Origin: Emydura subglobosa
Taxonomy: Eukaryota > Chordata > Testudines > Chelidae
DNA: 64,000 nucleotides
Direction: 5' to 3'
Assembly: GCA_007922225.1 (NCBI GenBank)
Contig: ML679956.1
Coordinates: forward strand, 71,850,111 to 71,914,110
The notes under the pieces were generated by a model, which saw only the letters and a list, made by a program, of their open reading frames with translations, was not told the origin of the DNA and ran no database searches. The position numbers and the translations under genes were made by a program. Position 1 is the stretch's first letter. Each line of letters starts with the position of its first letter. Shown piece after piece: positions 52,525 through 64,000 of this stretch.

Positions 52525-52720
52525 CCCCGCTTGTGCCCCGCGCGGGGCTAGGGGCGTCCACCCGCGGACTGAACCAGCGCAGCCCGGCCCCGCCGCTCGC
52601 CCCGAGGACCGGAGCTCGGCCCGAGCCCGTTGCTAAGGAAGCGGCCTCCTCCCTGCCCTAGCGACGGCGCCTCCTCCCAGCCGGCAGCGACTCGGGCGGG
52701 GGCGAAGGGTGCCCCACAGC
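52367..52720. promoter_or_regulatory. CpG-rich DLEC1 promoter and 5' UTR block
   Basis: Dense CpG and GC content starting at the assembly gap and fading near 52720, containing the DLEC1 start codon. It is the only CpG-island-like block outside transposons in the window. There is no clear TATA box on the minus strand upstream of the ATG. A GTTGCTAAGG motif at 52629 and a CCCTAGCGAC motif at 52656 resemble RFX X-box half-sites, which would suit a ciliary gene. The transcription start is not resolvable by eye. Confidence 0.7.
52444..52524 (-). CDS. DLEC1: DLEC1 exon 1 (start codon)
   Basis: Codes for 27 residues starting [13 protein letters not shown] and ending SERAQ, then a GTAAGG donor. Phase out is 0, which fits exon 2 beginning DISHLL; the human protein also has a Gln just before DISHLL. 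The ATG has G at -3 and G at +4, a strong Kozak context, and sits in a CpG-rich block. An alternative in-frame GT after PRRPEG would cut the exon earlier. It is Arg/Ala/Pro-rich with no recognised domain. Confidence 0.75.
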
Positions 52721-52884
52721 AGAGCGGCCATCACGGGGGGGCGGGGGGGTAACAGGCAGGGACCCAGTGTTTATCGCCCCCCCACCCCCTTTCTGGAGAG
52801 GGGCCGTTTGTCCCTGGTATTCCCCTCCCCTCATCTCTGAACCCCCCCTCACACGCACTGTCCCCTTGGCTCGTGACCCGAGCT

Positions 52885-54556
52885 TGCTTTCCTCACAAGA
52901 CCACCCATCTCTGAAGGCCAGCTCCTGGCAAGAACAGCTCTGGAGGCATCCTTAGACTCAGCAGATATAGTGGCAAGATCCATCACAAGCGCCATGGCGA
53001 TGAGAGGGGCCCCTTGGCTCCATTGGTCTGGATTCCCACAGGAGGTGCAATCCGCCGTAGAAGATCTCCCCGTTGAAGGTCCAAAATTATTTGCAGATAA
53101 AACCGATGAGTCCCTCCACACATTGAAAGACTCTAGAGAGACTCTTTAGTCTCTAGGCATCTACACACTTGCATAAAATTAAAAATAAGGCAGATATTAT
53201 CCATCGCAATGCTCAAGACCAGCGCCTTACCCACTGGTGCAGAGCCAGTACGATACCCAGAGGTGGAGGCAAAGACCTACAAGATGTAGGGCACTCCCCT
53301 CTCAACCTCCTGTGTCTCAACAGCCTGGATTGAAAAATCAAATTTGAGTATTTTGTTGAGGGCCCAAAAGACCTCCTGCAACTCCAGTTGTGGAAACCAT
53401 TTTCTATCAACCTCCCTTTACAGATCATTGGACATCATTCTATCCAGCATGGCAAATTATTAATTCAAACAAATGGGTGCTGGAAATTATCATCTCCGGT
53501 TATTCCATCCAGTTCACCTTCATTCCCCATACTCACCCCCCCCCCCCTCCTCTTCACTGATCCCTTTCACGAGTATCTGCTTAGACAGGACGTAGACCAT
53601 CTTCTGTAATTGGGTATGGTAGGGCTAGTAAGGGTACAGCACAGAGGGAAGGGCTTTTATTCCTATTATTTCTTAACCCAGAAAAAGGCAGGGTGGTTGG
53701 AGGCCCATTCTCGATTTGAGAAACCTAAACAAATTCGTCAAAACACAGGATGGTTACTCTAGCAACAATAATCCCAGCACTGGAACGAGGGAACTGGAAG
53801 TGATTATTCCCCTCTATTCGGCATTGGTGAGGCTGCATTTGGAGTATTGTGTCCAGTTTTGGGCCCCCCACTACAAAAAGGATGTGGGAAATTGGAGAGA
53901 GTCCAGTGGAGGGCAATAAAAATGATTAGGGATCTGGAGCACAAGACTTATGAAGACAGGCTGAGGGAACTAGGCTAGTTTAGTCTGCAGAAGAGAAGAA
54001 TGAGGGGGGGATTTGATAGCAGCCTTTAACTACCTGAAAGGGGGTTCCAGGGAGGATGGAGCTAGGCTGTTCTCAATGGTAGTAGATGACAGAACAAGGA
54101 GCAATGGTCTCAAGTTGCAGTGGGGGAGGTTGGATGTCAGGAAAAAGTTTTTCATTAGGAGGGTGGTGAAGCACTGGAATGGGTTACCGAGGGAGGTGAT
54201 GGAATCTCCATCTTTGGAGGTTTTTAAGCTGCGGCTTGACAAAGCGCTGGCTTGGATAATTTAGCTCAGGTTAGTCCTGCTTTGATCAGGGGGTTGGACT
54301 AGATGACCTCCTGAGGTCCCTTCCAACTCTAATATTCTATCATTCTATGACCTGCAAGATGCATACTTTCATGTTGCCATACATCAATTACACAGGGTTG
54401 TTCCTCCAATTTGTTTTAGGACAAGATCACTATCAGTACAAGGTACTTCCCTTTAGCCTTTCCAAGGCCCCCCGAGTCCAAAGTTCTAGCAGTGGCAGTG
54501 TTACTCAGGGTTTTACAGAACCCAAAGCAGGGATAACGTAATTGTTTCTTTCCAGG
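52885..54556 (+). pseudogene. decayed DIRS copy (ORF1 end and RT), split by a CR1
   Basis: The plus strand reads remnants parallel to the intact DIRS. First, the ORF1 C-terminus (ITSAMAMRGAPWLHWSG; VEDLPVEGPKLFADKTDESL; SLGIYT). Then RT starts: LLRQDVDHLL, RGKGFYSYYFLTQKKAGW, PILDLRNLNKFV and MVTLATIIPALE. After the CR1 insertion it resumes DLQDAYFHVAIHQLH, and then a degraded region up to about 54555. Many stops and frameshifts. It begins roughly 0.36 kb upstream of the DLEC1 ATG. Confidence 0.8.
53801..54347 (+). mobile_element. CR1 LINE 3' end inserted in the DIRS fossil
   Basis: Starts with LVRLHLEYCVQFWAPHYKK-like RT C-terminal text, continues with CAGGAAAAAGTTTTTCATTA and AAGCTGCGGCTTGACAAAG, and ends ATTCTATCATTCTATGA, the CR1 3' terminal octamer repeat. 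The insertion splits the DIRS RT between IIPALE-x-GNW and DLQDAYF. 5'-truncated, about 0.55 kb. Confidence 0.88.
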
Positions 54557-56240
54557 TGGTGTCAGGAATAAATCACTGGGAACACAGCATTTTTATCTTA
54601 TAATTGATTAATTTAAGCAAGCATGCTTTTATCTAAAACTACTATTTATTAGAGAATAAGCACACTCAGACATACACAATAGGTTTAGGAGATCCCAGAT
54701 ATAGTTACCCACAGTCTGAGATGGTTTTGAGTGATTACCAGCCAGGCTTTCAGGGGACCTCCTTCCATCCAGCTGATGTGGTGTTTAGGTGCCAGCTCCT
54801 TGTCCGAAGAAAAACTCCCTCAGATTGCTCGGAGGTATTTACTTTTACCTAATCTTTTATAGCTAACACTAACAAAACACAGCCCATGACTCCTAGTGGG
54901 TCAGCATAACAATCTCTACTGGGTCACCAGTTCTCCTAATTTCAATAAATGACTCATCCCAAGACATTTTTAGTATTTCTAGCCATAACATATTGAGTCC
55001 CTTGTTGGCTAGAGGGAAACTGAAGCAGAGGGGCTGTGGCAGAGGATCCCCCTACAGGTGGATTTGTTCTGCACCACCCTCTGTGGCCTCCCATCCCTCT
55101 AGGGGCAGTACCAGACCCCACCCTTCCCCCCAGTGGGAAAGGTAGCTAATCACAGTGAGTTCTCCCAGGCAGGTCTCAAAATTCATTACAGGGCTGAAGT
55201 GCCTCCTGTGACACTCCCCCAGGTCGTGAGGTGCCTCCCCACTACCTGCCCTTAGCATGAAGCAATCTGATCGAGGCCTGCTATGGGTCAGCTCCCAGAA
55301 ACAAACAGCATCTGGTAACCCTAGCACTCCTTCCAGGCTCCACAGGCCTTGCTCTCTCTGTTCAGGCTAGGAACAGGCACACAACAAACCCTGAGTCCTC
55401 TGAGCGTTCCCTGTAGTGTCCAGCCCCTTATCCACTGACCACTCTCACAATTACTAGGCGTGCTGTTCCCAATGGAGTGGCACACACCAGCGTGTAAGAT
55501 TCAACTCAGGATCACCACTTTGCTTAACACCACAGTGCTGAAATACATCTATAATGAAAACCAGAATAAAAGTTTATTATCAAACAGATTCCAATGATAG
55601 CGAGTAAGACTATTGGAAACAAACATGTACATATAAAATGAAATCATAACACACTTTCTAGAGATAAAACTTAACAGGTTAGCCTCCTGTCTAAGGAAAC
55701 TTATCTCACCCAAAGTTCTCTCCAGCATTTTCAACCAAGTCTGGTTGAGACCCCTTTTTTGTGAAACAAACTTGCTGTCCTTTTATTTCCTCAGTGAAGA
55801 ATGCCCTGATGTCTTCTTTGCCCTCCAAATATAGCGGATCAAACCTTTGATCCACACCAGATAGGCAGACAAACAGCGGGGGAAGGAGGAGATCCTATTA
55901 CTTTCCTTCTTTGAAGTTCTCACAATCCTTCATTCGCATTCGGTTTAGACTGATAGGGGACCCACTATGAACAAGACAATACTCAATTTACATGTGAACA
56001 GATAGATAAACATCTCTTGTCTGACAGAAAACCTGTTTTTCACCTTTTCTGCAGACCAGTCCCTAGACACAGACTTTAAGAACAAATTTTCGGTATCTAT
56101 ACACACACAACTCCTCAGCTAGTATCTTTACAAACATTTCACAATGATATTGATGACTACTATGATACCAGCTTCTATTTCAGCTCTCACATGATGTTCT
56201 TTGGTGAGCCAGGATGCACATACCAGACTCAGGAGATTCT
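54557..56240. mobile_element. LTR-like repetitive tract, boundaries uncertain
   Basis: Starts where the DIRS RT reading is lost (GGTGGTGTCAGGAATAAATC). No coding frame. Contains CAGAATAAAAGTTTATTATC and CACTCCCCCAGGTCGTGAGG segments typical of long non-coding LTR sequence, likely in minus orientation. I could not find TG/CA ends with a target duplication. Confidence 0.35.
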
Positions 56241-56246
56241 TGTTAC

Positions 56247-56335
56247 CCATAAGCATTCAAGATTATTTTCTTCCATAATATCAGTGGACTTCAATTTGAG
56301 TAATATATGCTGGAAGTCTTATGCTGCCAGGAGGT
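56247..56335. mobile_element. rearranged CR1 fragment with internal inversion
   Basis: CATAAGCATTCAAGATTATT (direct copy of 57937 onward) is joined to GACTTCAATTTGAGTAATAT, the reverse complement of 57790 backward. The two parts are adjacent but opposite in sense, a 5'-inversion or foldback junction. Confidence 0.55.
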
Positions 56336-57385
56336 CAAAGGGCTAAACGGAGGGAACCTGAAGGGGACACCAAACAGAGAACCCCGGACAGCGCCCACTG
56401 CTCCTCGAAGATAGCCAAGGAATCAGCAGACGTGACCCAGAGGAACTCTGCCTGGAGACGTGATCAGATGGAGGAATGGAAGGAGGCCCCACAGTTGCAG
56501 AGCACCTCCTCAGCCTGGTGTTGTAGATGGCCACCTTGGCCAACGTGAGGAGGAGGTTGACGAGGAAGTCCCACAACTTTGTGGGGCTGTGGATGGGGTA
56601 TGCGTAGATGAGGAGGTGCGGAGAGAAGTGCAGCCAGAACCTCAGGAGGAGGTTCTGAAGGAGCTGGAATAGTGGCTGCAACCTGGCACACTCCAGGTAG
56701 ACATGCACCAGGGTCTCCCTCACACTGCAGAAGGGACAGGTTTCGGGATGGGGGGGGGTGAACCGTGCCAGGTACATACCTGTGCTCACAGCTCCGTGAA
56801 GAAGCTGCCAGTCGATATCCCTGGTGGGCTGTGGAACCAAGGTGGAATAAAGGCTGATCCACCGGGGTCTCTCGCCCTCGACAGGTGGTAAGAAGTCCCG
56901 CCACTTGGTGTCAGGGTGGGACGCGAGGGCGAGGAAATGAAGAGTGTGGAGCACGAGCATGTAAAGGTGTACCCATTGCTCAGTTCAGAAGTGCGCCGGG
57001 CTGCAGATCCCGCAACTGGCTCAGGGTGTGCAGAGGAGGTGGTCGGCGGGTCTCGCGGGGCAGGGGTCCGATGAAGAGGTCCGGAGGACTCAGGATGAGG
57101 GGTAGGCGGGGAGCACCCTCCCTCAGGACCCGCTTGAGGTAGTCTCAAGCAGTGGGTGGGCAAGGCTGCCCTCACCTCCTGGAGTATGTGCCAGGGGGTT
57201 CAAAGGGTAGAGAGCTCCATGCACCGACCCAGCGCTTGGGGATCCACCCAGGTTACTGCCTAGGTAAGCCTGTTCCAAATCAGTCTCCTGCTCTCTGGCT
57301 CCTGCTCCAGATGCAGCCTGTGGATTTAATTGGCCTACCTGGCCACCTTAACTCCACTGAGTCCTGTGTGGGGTGAGCACCACAT
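56336..57385 (-). mobile_element. Tx1/L1-like LINE 3' ORF fragment
   Basis: The minus strand (56960-56400) reads DIDWQLLHGAVSTGMYLARF, ETCPFCSVRETLVHVYLEC and LHFSPHLLIYAYPI. CxxC...H...C is the zinc-binding tail found after the RT in Tx1/L1-type LINEs. The frame is open for 205 codons but its last third no longer resembles the family. Upstream text to 57385 is degraded. Not a host gene. Confidence 0.6.
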
Positions 57386-57392
57386 CACAGGG

Positions 57393-58270
57393 CATCTAAT
57401 AAGGTGTTCTTAAACAAATTCCTAATTTTGATTTGCATTTTTTCTGATTAAATTCTTCCTACAAGCTGATTTGGCTCGTTGTTTTCAGCTTTGTGAAATT
57501 GGTCCTTGTAAAGCACCAAGTATATAAATCACTGGTCTGGAATGTATTCTCTTTGCACATTATAAGAACGATCAAGTCATGATCAATCGTACATAAGCGA
57601 CATAAGTGAATTTTTAGTTCTGCGATCAGTTCCTCTTTATCTGTCAAGATGAGGTCTAACATAGAATTTTCCCATGTTGGATGCAACACTTTTTGAGATA
57701 GGAAATTGTCATCTATGATATTTAGAAATTCCAAGATGTTTTAGCAATGGCAGCATAAGACCTCCAGCATATGTTACTCAAATTGAAGTCTGCCATGATC
57801 ATGCAGCTTTTTTTCCTACACATAATAGATAGGCGTTTAAAGAGGCAGTCATCCTGTTCCCTAGTGTGATTTGATGGTCTGTAGCAGACACCACTGAGTA
57901 CACCATCTTGTGCTTTATCTGTTAGGACATTGATCCATAAGCATTCAAGATTATTTTCTTCCAAGATATCAGTCACTTGGAAACACGTAATGCCATTTTT
58001 GATATAGAGTGCTACTCCTCCATCCCTTTTGCTGGCTTAATCCTTCCTAAATAAGTTATAACCATTGATTTTAACATTCCAGTCATGAGAATTCTCTCAC
58101 CAGGTTTCAGTAATGCCAACTAGATCAATGCTCATAAATGAGCAATTTCAAGTCCTTTTGTTTGTTACTTGGGCTCCTGGAGTTGGTATACAGATAATTA
58201 AAAAATTGCTTCTTTTCACATCCTTTAGTTCCTTGATTAGTTTTGTTCTTAACATCTCAATTTTGTTCTT
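57393..58270 (-). mobile_element. CR1 LINE endonuclease fragment
   Basis: In minus order: VLSGVCYRPSNHTREQDDC and CMIMADFNLSNICWRSYA (the ADFN catalytic box of the APE-type endonuclease, usually GDFN), then SMLDLILTDKEELIAELK and DLYTWCFTRTNFTKLK. It is colinear with 15158-15605 of the intron 30 copy and extends further 5'. The ORF is interrupted; inactive. Confidence 0.8.
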
Positions 58271-59629
58271 TGTAGACTAGATGGGATAAAGTAGTCAAGA
58301 ACAGATGTGCTGTACAGATGAATTCCAGAAAAGTGTGAGGAATTGTCCAAAGTCTCAAAAAAGTATTGGTACAGCCAGGAAATACAATGCAGGAATTTTG
58401 ACTTCCTCTTCTAACCAATAGACCACACTCACTCAGCTGGCATTGTAGTTGATTTATATTAATAGCACTCCCATGGTTTCTTGTTTTAATTTCTGAGTAT
58501 TGTTTCCATAGACACATTTTGCCCCAATTGCTTATATCCACTCCCCCTCCATAAACGTGTGGGAAGTGTGTATCTGTATCTAAAGGCTTTTATTACTTGA
58601 GAATCCTGCAAACAGGAAAGAGAAGGAAATGAATCATTCCACCACTAAGCTTTGACAGTATTGAAGCTGCAGATGTGATGAGGATGTGCCAAAAGATAGA
58701 AACTCATTATAAAACTAATGAAATCACTTCCTCAATGGTCAATCTTCAGGATCCTTTCTATACCCTTTAACCTGCATGCTAAGTTTCACTTCCGCAAATC
58801 CATAGAAGCAACACTAGACAGAGGAATGTGGCTCTACTTGATCCTGCCATGATTACTGAAAATGTAAGTGCATAATTATGGAGGCGCTGCTTGTGCCTCT
58901 GTTGTTTAGATCCATTTTGCACTTAAAGCAAAGATTCAGCTTCTTTGTTATGTATGAAGAATGCAGCATAAGCTCCCCAAACTTACAGCATTTACTCTAG
59001 AACAATGCAGCTGAGGCAGCTGTGTGTCAATGGTTGCATTTGGTTATACCAGCAGTAAATTTGGCTCTATATCTACAATACCAGCTTTATACTGCTATGG
59101 TCAGAATTTGCCCTTCATTACAGAATTACATTACATCAGTGTGAAATCAAACTTCATTACATCAATGTGGCGTAACTCTGCTGGAGTCAGTGGCTTAACT
59201 TCACATTTATGGCTGGGTTGAGCGCTGGAAGCTCCCATTGACTTGCAAGCGTGTTCCTTTCTTAGGGCCCAGTACTGCAACTGGCTCCAGATAGACAGAC
59301 CCCTGTGCTCTGGCAGAGGCCGCATTGATGTCAGCTGGGCTTCATCTATGTGAAGGTGTCTGGCTGTGTAGATCCAGTGGCAGAATCAATCCTTAGATTC
59401 TAAGGTCTTGTAGGCAACAAATGCGTCTTATTTGTTCTCTGATGTGTCCATCTAAGGAGATACGACCAGACTGTGAAAAATAAGGCCAAGCTTTTCATAT
59501 TTGTGTGCCTCAAATTAGGGTTCTCAGTCCACATTCAGACACCCAAGTAAGTGGGCAATAAGATTTGTAAGTTCTGCGCCCTCAGCAGCTCCTAAAAGGA
59601 GAGACAGTATTGACATTTTTATGTTTTCT

Positions 59630-60195
59630 GTTTATTATCGTATTTATATTACAATAGCTTCTAGAGAGCCCCGCTGAGATGGGACTGCTACTGTGCTGGG
59701 ACCACACAAATACACATAAATAAATGACCGACAGACCCTGCTAGGATTGCCATCTTTCTAACTGCTGAAAACCGAACAGACCTGCCCTGCCCTGCCTCTT
59801 CCCCTGAAGACCCACCCTTTCCCACTCCTCCCCCCTCCCTCTGATACTCCCTCCTCCCTCCCGGGGGACCCACTTGCAGCCTGCAGAGTTGGGCTGGGAA
59901 GAGCTGATGTGGAGCCCGCCTGCCTGCCCAATCGGGGCACAGCAGGGTGCGGGTCAATCCTGGGAGTGAGGGGTTGGGGTGGGGAAATCAGAACACAATG
60001 GGACACGGGGGGGATCAATCCCCAGAGCGAGGGACTGCGGCAATCAGGCTCAGCAGCAGCTTCTGCTCTTTCTGATCGCCCCAGTGGCGGTGGCCAATGA
60101 CTGCAAGTAACCAGACTTACAGTGTCCGGTCAGCACAGGTTTCCTTTTCGACTGGACTTTCGGATCGACAACCGGACACCTGGCAACCCTAAAAA
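59630..60195. repeat. GC-rich interspersed repeat flanked by GTTGCCA-type ends
   Basis: 59630-59735 is an ancient ATTACAATAGCTTCTAGAG repeat. 59738-60195 starts GGATTGCCATCTTTCTAACT and ends GGACACCTGGCAACCCT, with a C-rich then G-rich interior. Inverted ends (GATTGCCA / AGGGTTGCCA) suggest a non-autonomous element; class unknown. Confidence 0.45.
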
Positions 60196-63100
60196 GACAT
60201 GACAGACACAGAGTGGGCGAAAGATATTCAACATACAGGCAGGGATGGTTGGCAAACAAAAGCCCATGTTCTGCATATGAAGTGACCTTGACATAACCTT
60301 TTCTTTTACTTTGGCTTCACTATTATTTCCTCTAATATTCATGTGAAAAATGGCACAGGCTAAACCTTGGAAATAGAACCACTGAATACATCCTGCGTTC
60401 CTTGCATCCTCATTCTAGCATAACCCCTGAGCCCTTCATGCACAGAGAAGAAAGCAGTCACTACAAACTTTGGAAGAGGCAATAGGGAGCATTTGCTATA
60501 TGCTGGTGAGGGTGTGTGGGCAAGCATGAGGGGCGGAGGCAGCCAGGAGGCATCTTCTCCTTGGGAAATACCTAGTCTGGAAATGTCACATTCCTCTGAG
60601 ATGAGAAAGAACTTCTGCCTTTAAGTGTTGTTAACAAACACATTCATTAGGCCTTCATCAGAAGATCAGCACATAAAACTCTGCTTCAGTTTCACTGTAG
60701 TTTAGCGTTCCCCTCTAAATAAAAGCACACAACCCCTCCTTGCCTTTAAATTCCATAAGCACCTGCATTTCCAGAGGGTGGTTTGTCCCTGAGTTAATCT
60801 GTGTCTGCATGGAATGTGCTGGGGGTGGGTATAGCTGTCCTTTAACCTCCACACATTCCCTATTCGGATGAAGAACTTAGCATTACAGTGAGCATGGGAA
60901 GCGGGGCAGGGGCACTTTTACACAGATTCCCCCCTCCATCCCCACAGAGACTGTTCTGGTCTCCTTCCATCCCACTTGTCAGGCTAATCAAGGTGTGCAC
61001 TTGGTTTAGGACATGGCCCTTAGTAAAAATGCGGAGCACTGGCCTCACACTCTTTGTGGTTGCAGTAGAATTGGCTTGGGAAGCCAACTGTAAACCTAAC
61101 ATTAATCAGGCACTGCAAATACCCTGATCTTCCCTCCTAATCACACTGGGAAAAAAGAGTCCATTTCTACACTAACTGGGAAGTTAAAGTTCAAACTGGA
61201 TTTTTTAAAAACCTCGATGTTTTTGCAAATTCCTTTCTGAGCATCTTAAACTGGGCAGTCTGTTATTAGAGCTCCCAGTAATCTCTTTGGCTGATTACAT
61301 AATGGCTGTGATAAATCTGAGGCCCATTCATGCTCTGAAATAGCAATGCTTAAACACAGCAGGCCAGATTCTGATCTGAGTTACACTGGTTAAAATCCGG
61401 AATATCGCCACAGAAATCCATGGTGTTACACTGGATTGATGCTATTGTAAATGAGATCAGAATCTGGCCCACTCACTGTGGTGTCTGAGCTATGTAACCA
61501 AAAGGAGATGGTGTCATTCGGTTTCCTATGTAGTGCACCTTCAAATGTAGGGGAATTCCCATCCTGCTGCCATTTTGTGCTTCACTCCAGATGGAGGTTA
61601 TTATTGAGTGAGTCATTATTTTCGCTTTGTGTTTCTGTCATGGAATCGTTGGCCTAACGATGGGCTGTGGCTGAACTGCGCCAGAGACTATGTAGGGCAA
61701 GAGTAGCTGTGTGCCATCTTTACGCCTCCTTGATTCTGGAGATAGCTGGGGGAATGGGACTGTTCCCAGCAAAAGCTAGAAGCTCTGGATGTGAAAAGAT
61801 AGCCTCTTTGTAAGAATCAAAGGGAGCACTGTGCTTCAAGACCAGTGTGTGTTAAGGAATTTATTATGAATGTTGAAGTCTAATACCCCACTCCACCTCC
61901 AAACATTTTCCCTGGGGAGGACAGCCCCTTAGCACTCAGCATGGAGTGAACACAATCTAGGGTTTGTGTGGGAACCATTTTTGCACAAGGTTCAGAACGA
62001 GATCTGGGTGATGGTGCAGCTGAGATTTTAAGGGCATGAACATCAGAAAAATCAAGGCAATGGTTTCCACAGCAGCTGTTAACTCCTACCCGGTTAGACA
62101 GTGGGTCAGATTTTGGCTGACAGCTACACAAGGAAAATCTTCACCTTCTGGTGACCTCGTGCCCAGTGTGGGGCTGAGGAGTACAGGCCCTGCTCCACCC
62201 TAGCAACCTTATGGCCCCTGCCTAGGTGAAGGGGCCGGGAAGAGGTGGTGTGATGCTGGAGCCATGACCACTTCCCCTTTCTCCTCTTTGGTCAGCAGGG
62301 CTAGCCAGGCAGAGAGAGGAAAGCATGCAGCACCATTTCTAAGGCTGGTGTAGCTATCATGCTGGTGTGTATTGTCTGGGCACACTGGCTGTATACGCCT
62401 TACTGCATATACTGTTACATTTATGCCTCAGTATACAGTGCATATTCAGTGTGTCAGTGAGATCTGTTAGACCGTGGGGAAAACTCTCATGAACGGGAAT
62501 GGAAGGTCTATTGCCTGAACCATTTAAAACTGAACTGGAGTACTGGAAAGGACCATCCAGCACTGGCAGAGGATGGATACGTAGCCTATTACTATGTGTC
62601 TTCTGTGACTGGGCTGGCTTCTATTTAAGCTGACTTTAATATAACGCAAATAAGGGTAGAAGGACAGTGCAGTACATGGGCATTATTTACTAAGGGATGA
62701 TTGCATAGCTCAGAACGAATGACTAAGTGAATCATTTTATGATAATCCCTACGAAACTCAGTGAGGTACTTAATCCATCTGTCCTCCTTTTGTGTGAGCT
62801 ACTTCCAAATTCATTCCACAGAGTTGTAAAACACAATAGTAGTGTGACACACAGAGAACAGGCCTAAATGTGTTGGTGATGGTCAGAAGATATGGAGAGT
62901 GTAAATGATTGGTTCCCTTGTATGGGATAAATGGGTCTATAACTAAGTAGTAAGTATTTTTCCTTTATATGGGATGTGCTATCTAGGGCATTTCTAGAGG
63001 GGCCATCCTTGTTGTATTTACAGTCCTGAGCCTGCAGCCTTTATTCTTGTGAGTAAAGATTGCATGATCTTGTGCTAGATGAAGAATCATAGAAGAACTG

Positions 63101-64000
63101 CCTGCAAAGGCTTTCCTCCCCTTGTTTCAGGTGCCATTACTCAGTTGGTGTTGTCATTTTATTGTTCCTATATTTCTTTCTTCTTCCTCATCTCCAGCAC
63201 AGCCCTTATTATTGGCAAAGGGCTGGAGGCAAGGGGCAGATCTTACATCAAACTCTGGAGATGGGTCAGTGTGGGACAGGCATATTACAGAATTCAGTCG
63301 CCAACTCCAGAATGGGCAGAGGCTGGCAGTGCCATGAAGGCAGAGCACACAGCCTTGAGTGGGGGTGGGGATGCAGTTGGAGGAGCACAGCTGATAGACC
63401 CTGGAGAATTCCATAAGTTCCTCTTTGGCCCAGAAGGATGATTCTGGGATTAAATGCCATGGCAACAAATGGAGGGAAGGAAAATCACTTCACAGCCAAA
63501 TAATGCCAGCTCACTGGGATTTATTAAATAGAGTGTCCTAAAATGTGCATAAAACACTGCGGTGAGAGGCTTAGCTGCACTCAGCTTTAAGGCCGTCGCT
63601 CATCATGAAATATCGTGCGCATGTGGAGTAAGCGCTGGACACCAGAGTGATCAAAGGTAGCTCCCCAAAGTGATGTATTGAAATATTTGTGGCATTCAGG
63701 ATTTCATCTTATTATCAGATCCCGTGCCTAGAATGGCTTCACCTACCATTCCATATCTGGTACCCAGAACAATCCACTCTGTGTAAACTGCAGCATTCAG
63801 GAGCCATTCAAATCTCTGGCACCTGCTCTGCCATCATGCAAGTTGCAAGTCTGGTGCCACAAAACTGGCTGGGCAAGGGAGAGCAGGGCAGGGCCGGGCC
63901 CATGATGATGGAGGGGCCCAGCTACACTCGCTTTTTGTTTTTTCCTGGTTGCAGTAGAAAGGACACCTCCCGAGGATTCTTCCCATATCCTCCCTATCCC
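60196..64000. other. intergenic sequence, no gene recognised
   Basis: Short open frames only, none with a recognisable domain or splice pattern. Holds one palindromic MITE (61363-61468). A mild increase in GC occurs near 63880-63950. Confidence 0.5.
61363..61468. repeat. palindromic MITE with 15-bp perfect ends
   Basis: GCCAGATTCTGATCT (61363-61377) and AGATCAGAATCTGGC (61454-61468) enclose GTTACACTGG...CCATGGTGTTACACTGG. A clear member of the dispersed family. Confidence 0.75.

Noticed and set aside
56343..56960. 205-codon ORF as a possible host gene
   Set aside because: Its CPFC...HVYLEC tail and LHGAVSTGMYLARF match a LINE RT C-terminus, and no splice structure is present.
63079..63468. 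Overlapping 60-120 codon ORFs near the right edge
   Set aside because: No domain, no splice logic, both strands equally open; chance frames.
52525..64000. Exons of a neighbouring gene such as PLCD1, which lies near human DLEC1
   Set aside because: No PH, PLC X/Y or C2 domain motif was found on either strand; everything readable belongs to transposons.

Overview
The window looks like a stretch of a non-avian sauropsid genome, most probably a turtle. It holds one vertebrate multi-exon gene, abundant CR1 LINEs, hAT-type MITEs, solo LTRs and a near full-length DIRS retrotransposon. There are no prokaryotic signals. The species call is inferred from repeat content and was not tested by a search.

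Positions 1-52524 on the minus strand are the gene DLEC1 (deleted in lung and esophageal cancer 1, also called CFAP81). I placed 38 coding exons by reading the frame, the AG/GT splice flanks and the match to the vertebrate family, which I know from memory. All junction phases are consistent, and the exons in the window sum to 4998 nt (1666 codons) with no stop or frameshift. The ATG lies at 52522-52524 in a CpG-rich block. The last one or two exons, the stop codon and the poly(A) site lie beyond position 1. Intron 1 contains a 400-base assembly gap (51967-52366) beside a very G-rich repetitive tract.

The introns carry most of the mobile DNA. Intron 35 holds a ~6.25 kb DIRS element (3100-9354) in the same orientation as DLEC1. 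It has inverted terminal repeats, an internal complementary region, an open 886-codon ORF1, an RT/RNase H frame with a single stop, and a broken tyrosine recombinase. Other introns hold a 2.4 kb CR1 copy (13.2-15.6 kb), a 493-bp hAT MITE with 8-bp target duplications (19.5-20.0 kb), and a 2.5 kb hAT-type element nested in an older MITE-like repeat (23.2-26.0 kb). They also hold an inverted pair resembling Penelope-associated hammerhead repeats (26.9 kb), LTR-type insertions at 30.1-31.2 and 36.2-38.4 kb, and a foldback MITE (47.3 kb).

Right of the DLEC1 promoter (52.7-64.0 kb) I see no host coding exon. A decayed plus-strand DIRS copy starts about 0.4 kb upstream of the DLEC1 start codon and is interrupted by a CR1 insertion. 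An LTR-like tract, a Tx1/L1-like LINE 3' fragment, a CR1 endonuclease fragment and a GC-rich repeat follow. The rest to 64 kb is AT-rich sequence with small palindromic repeats.
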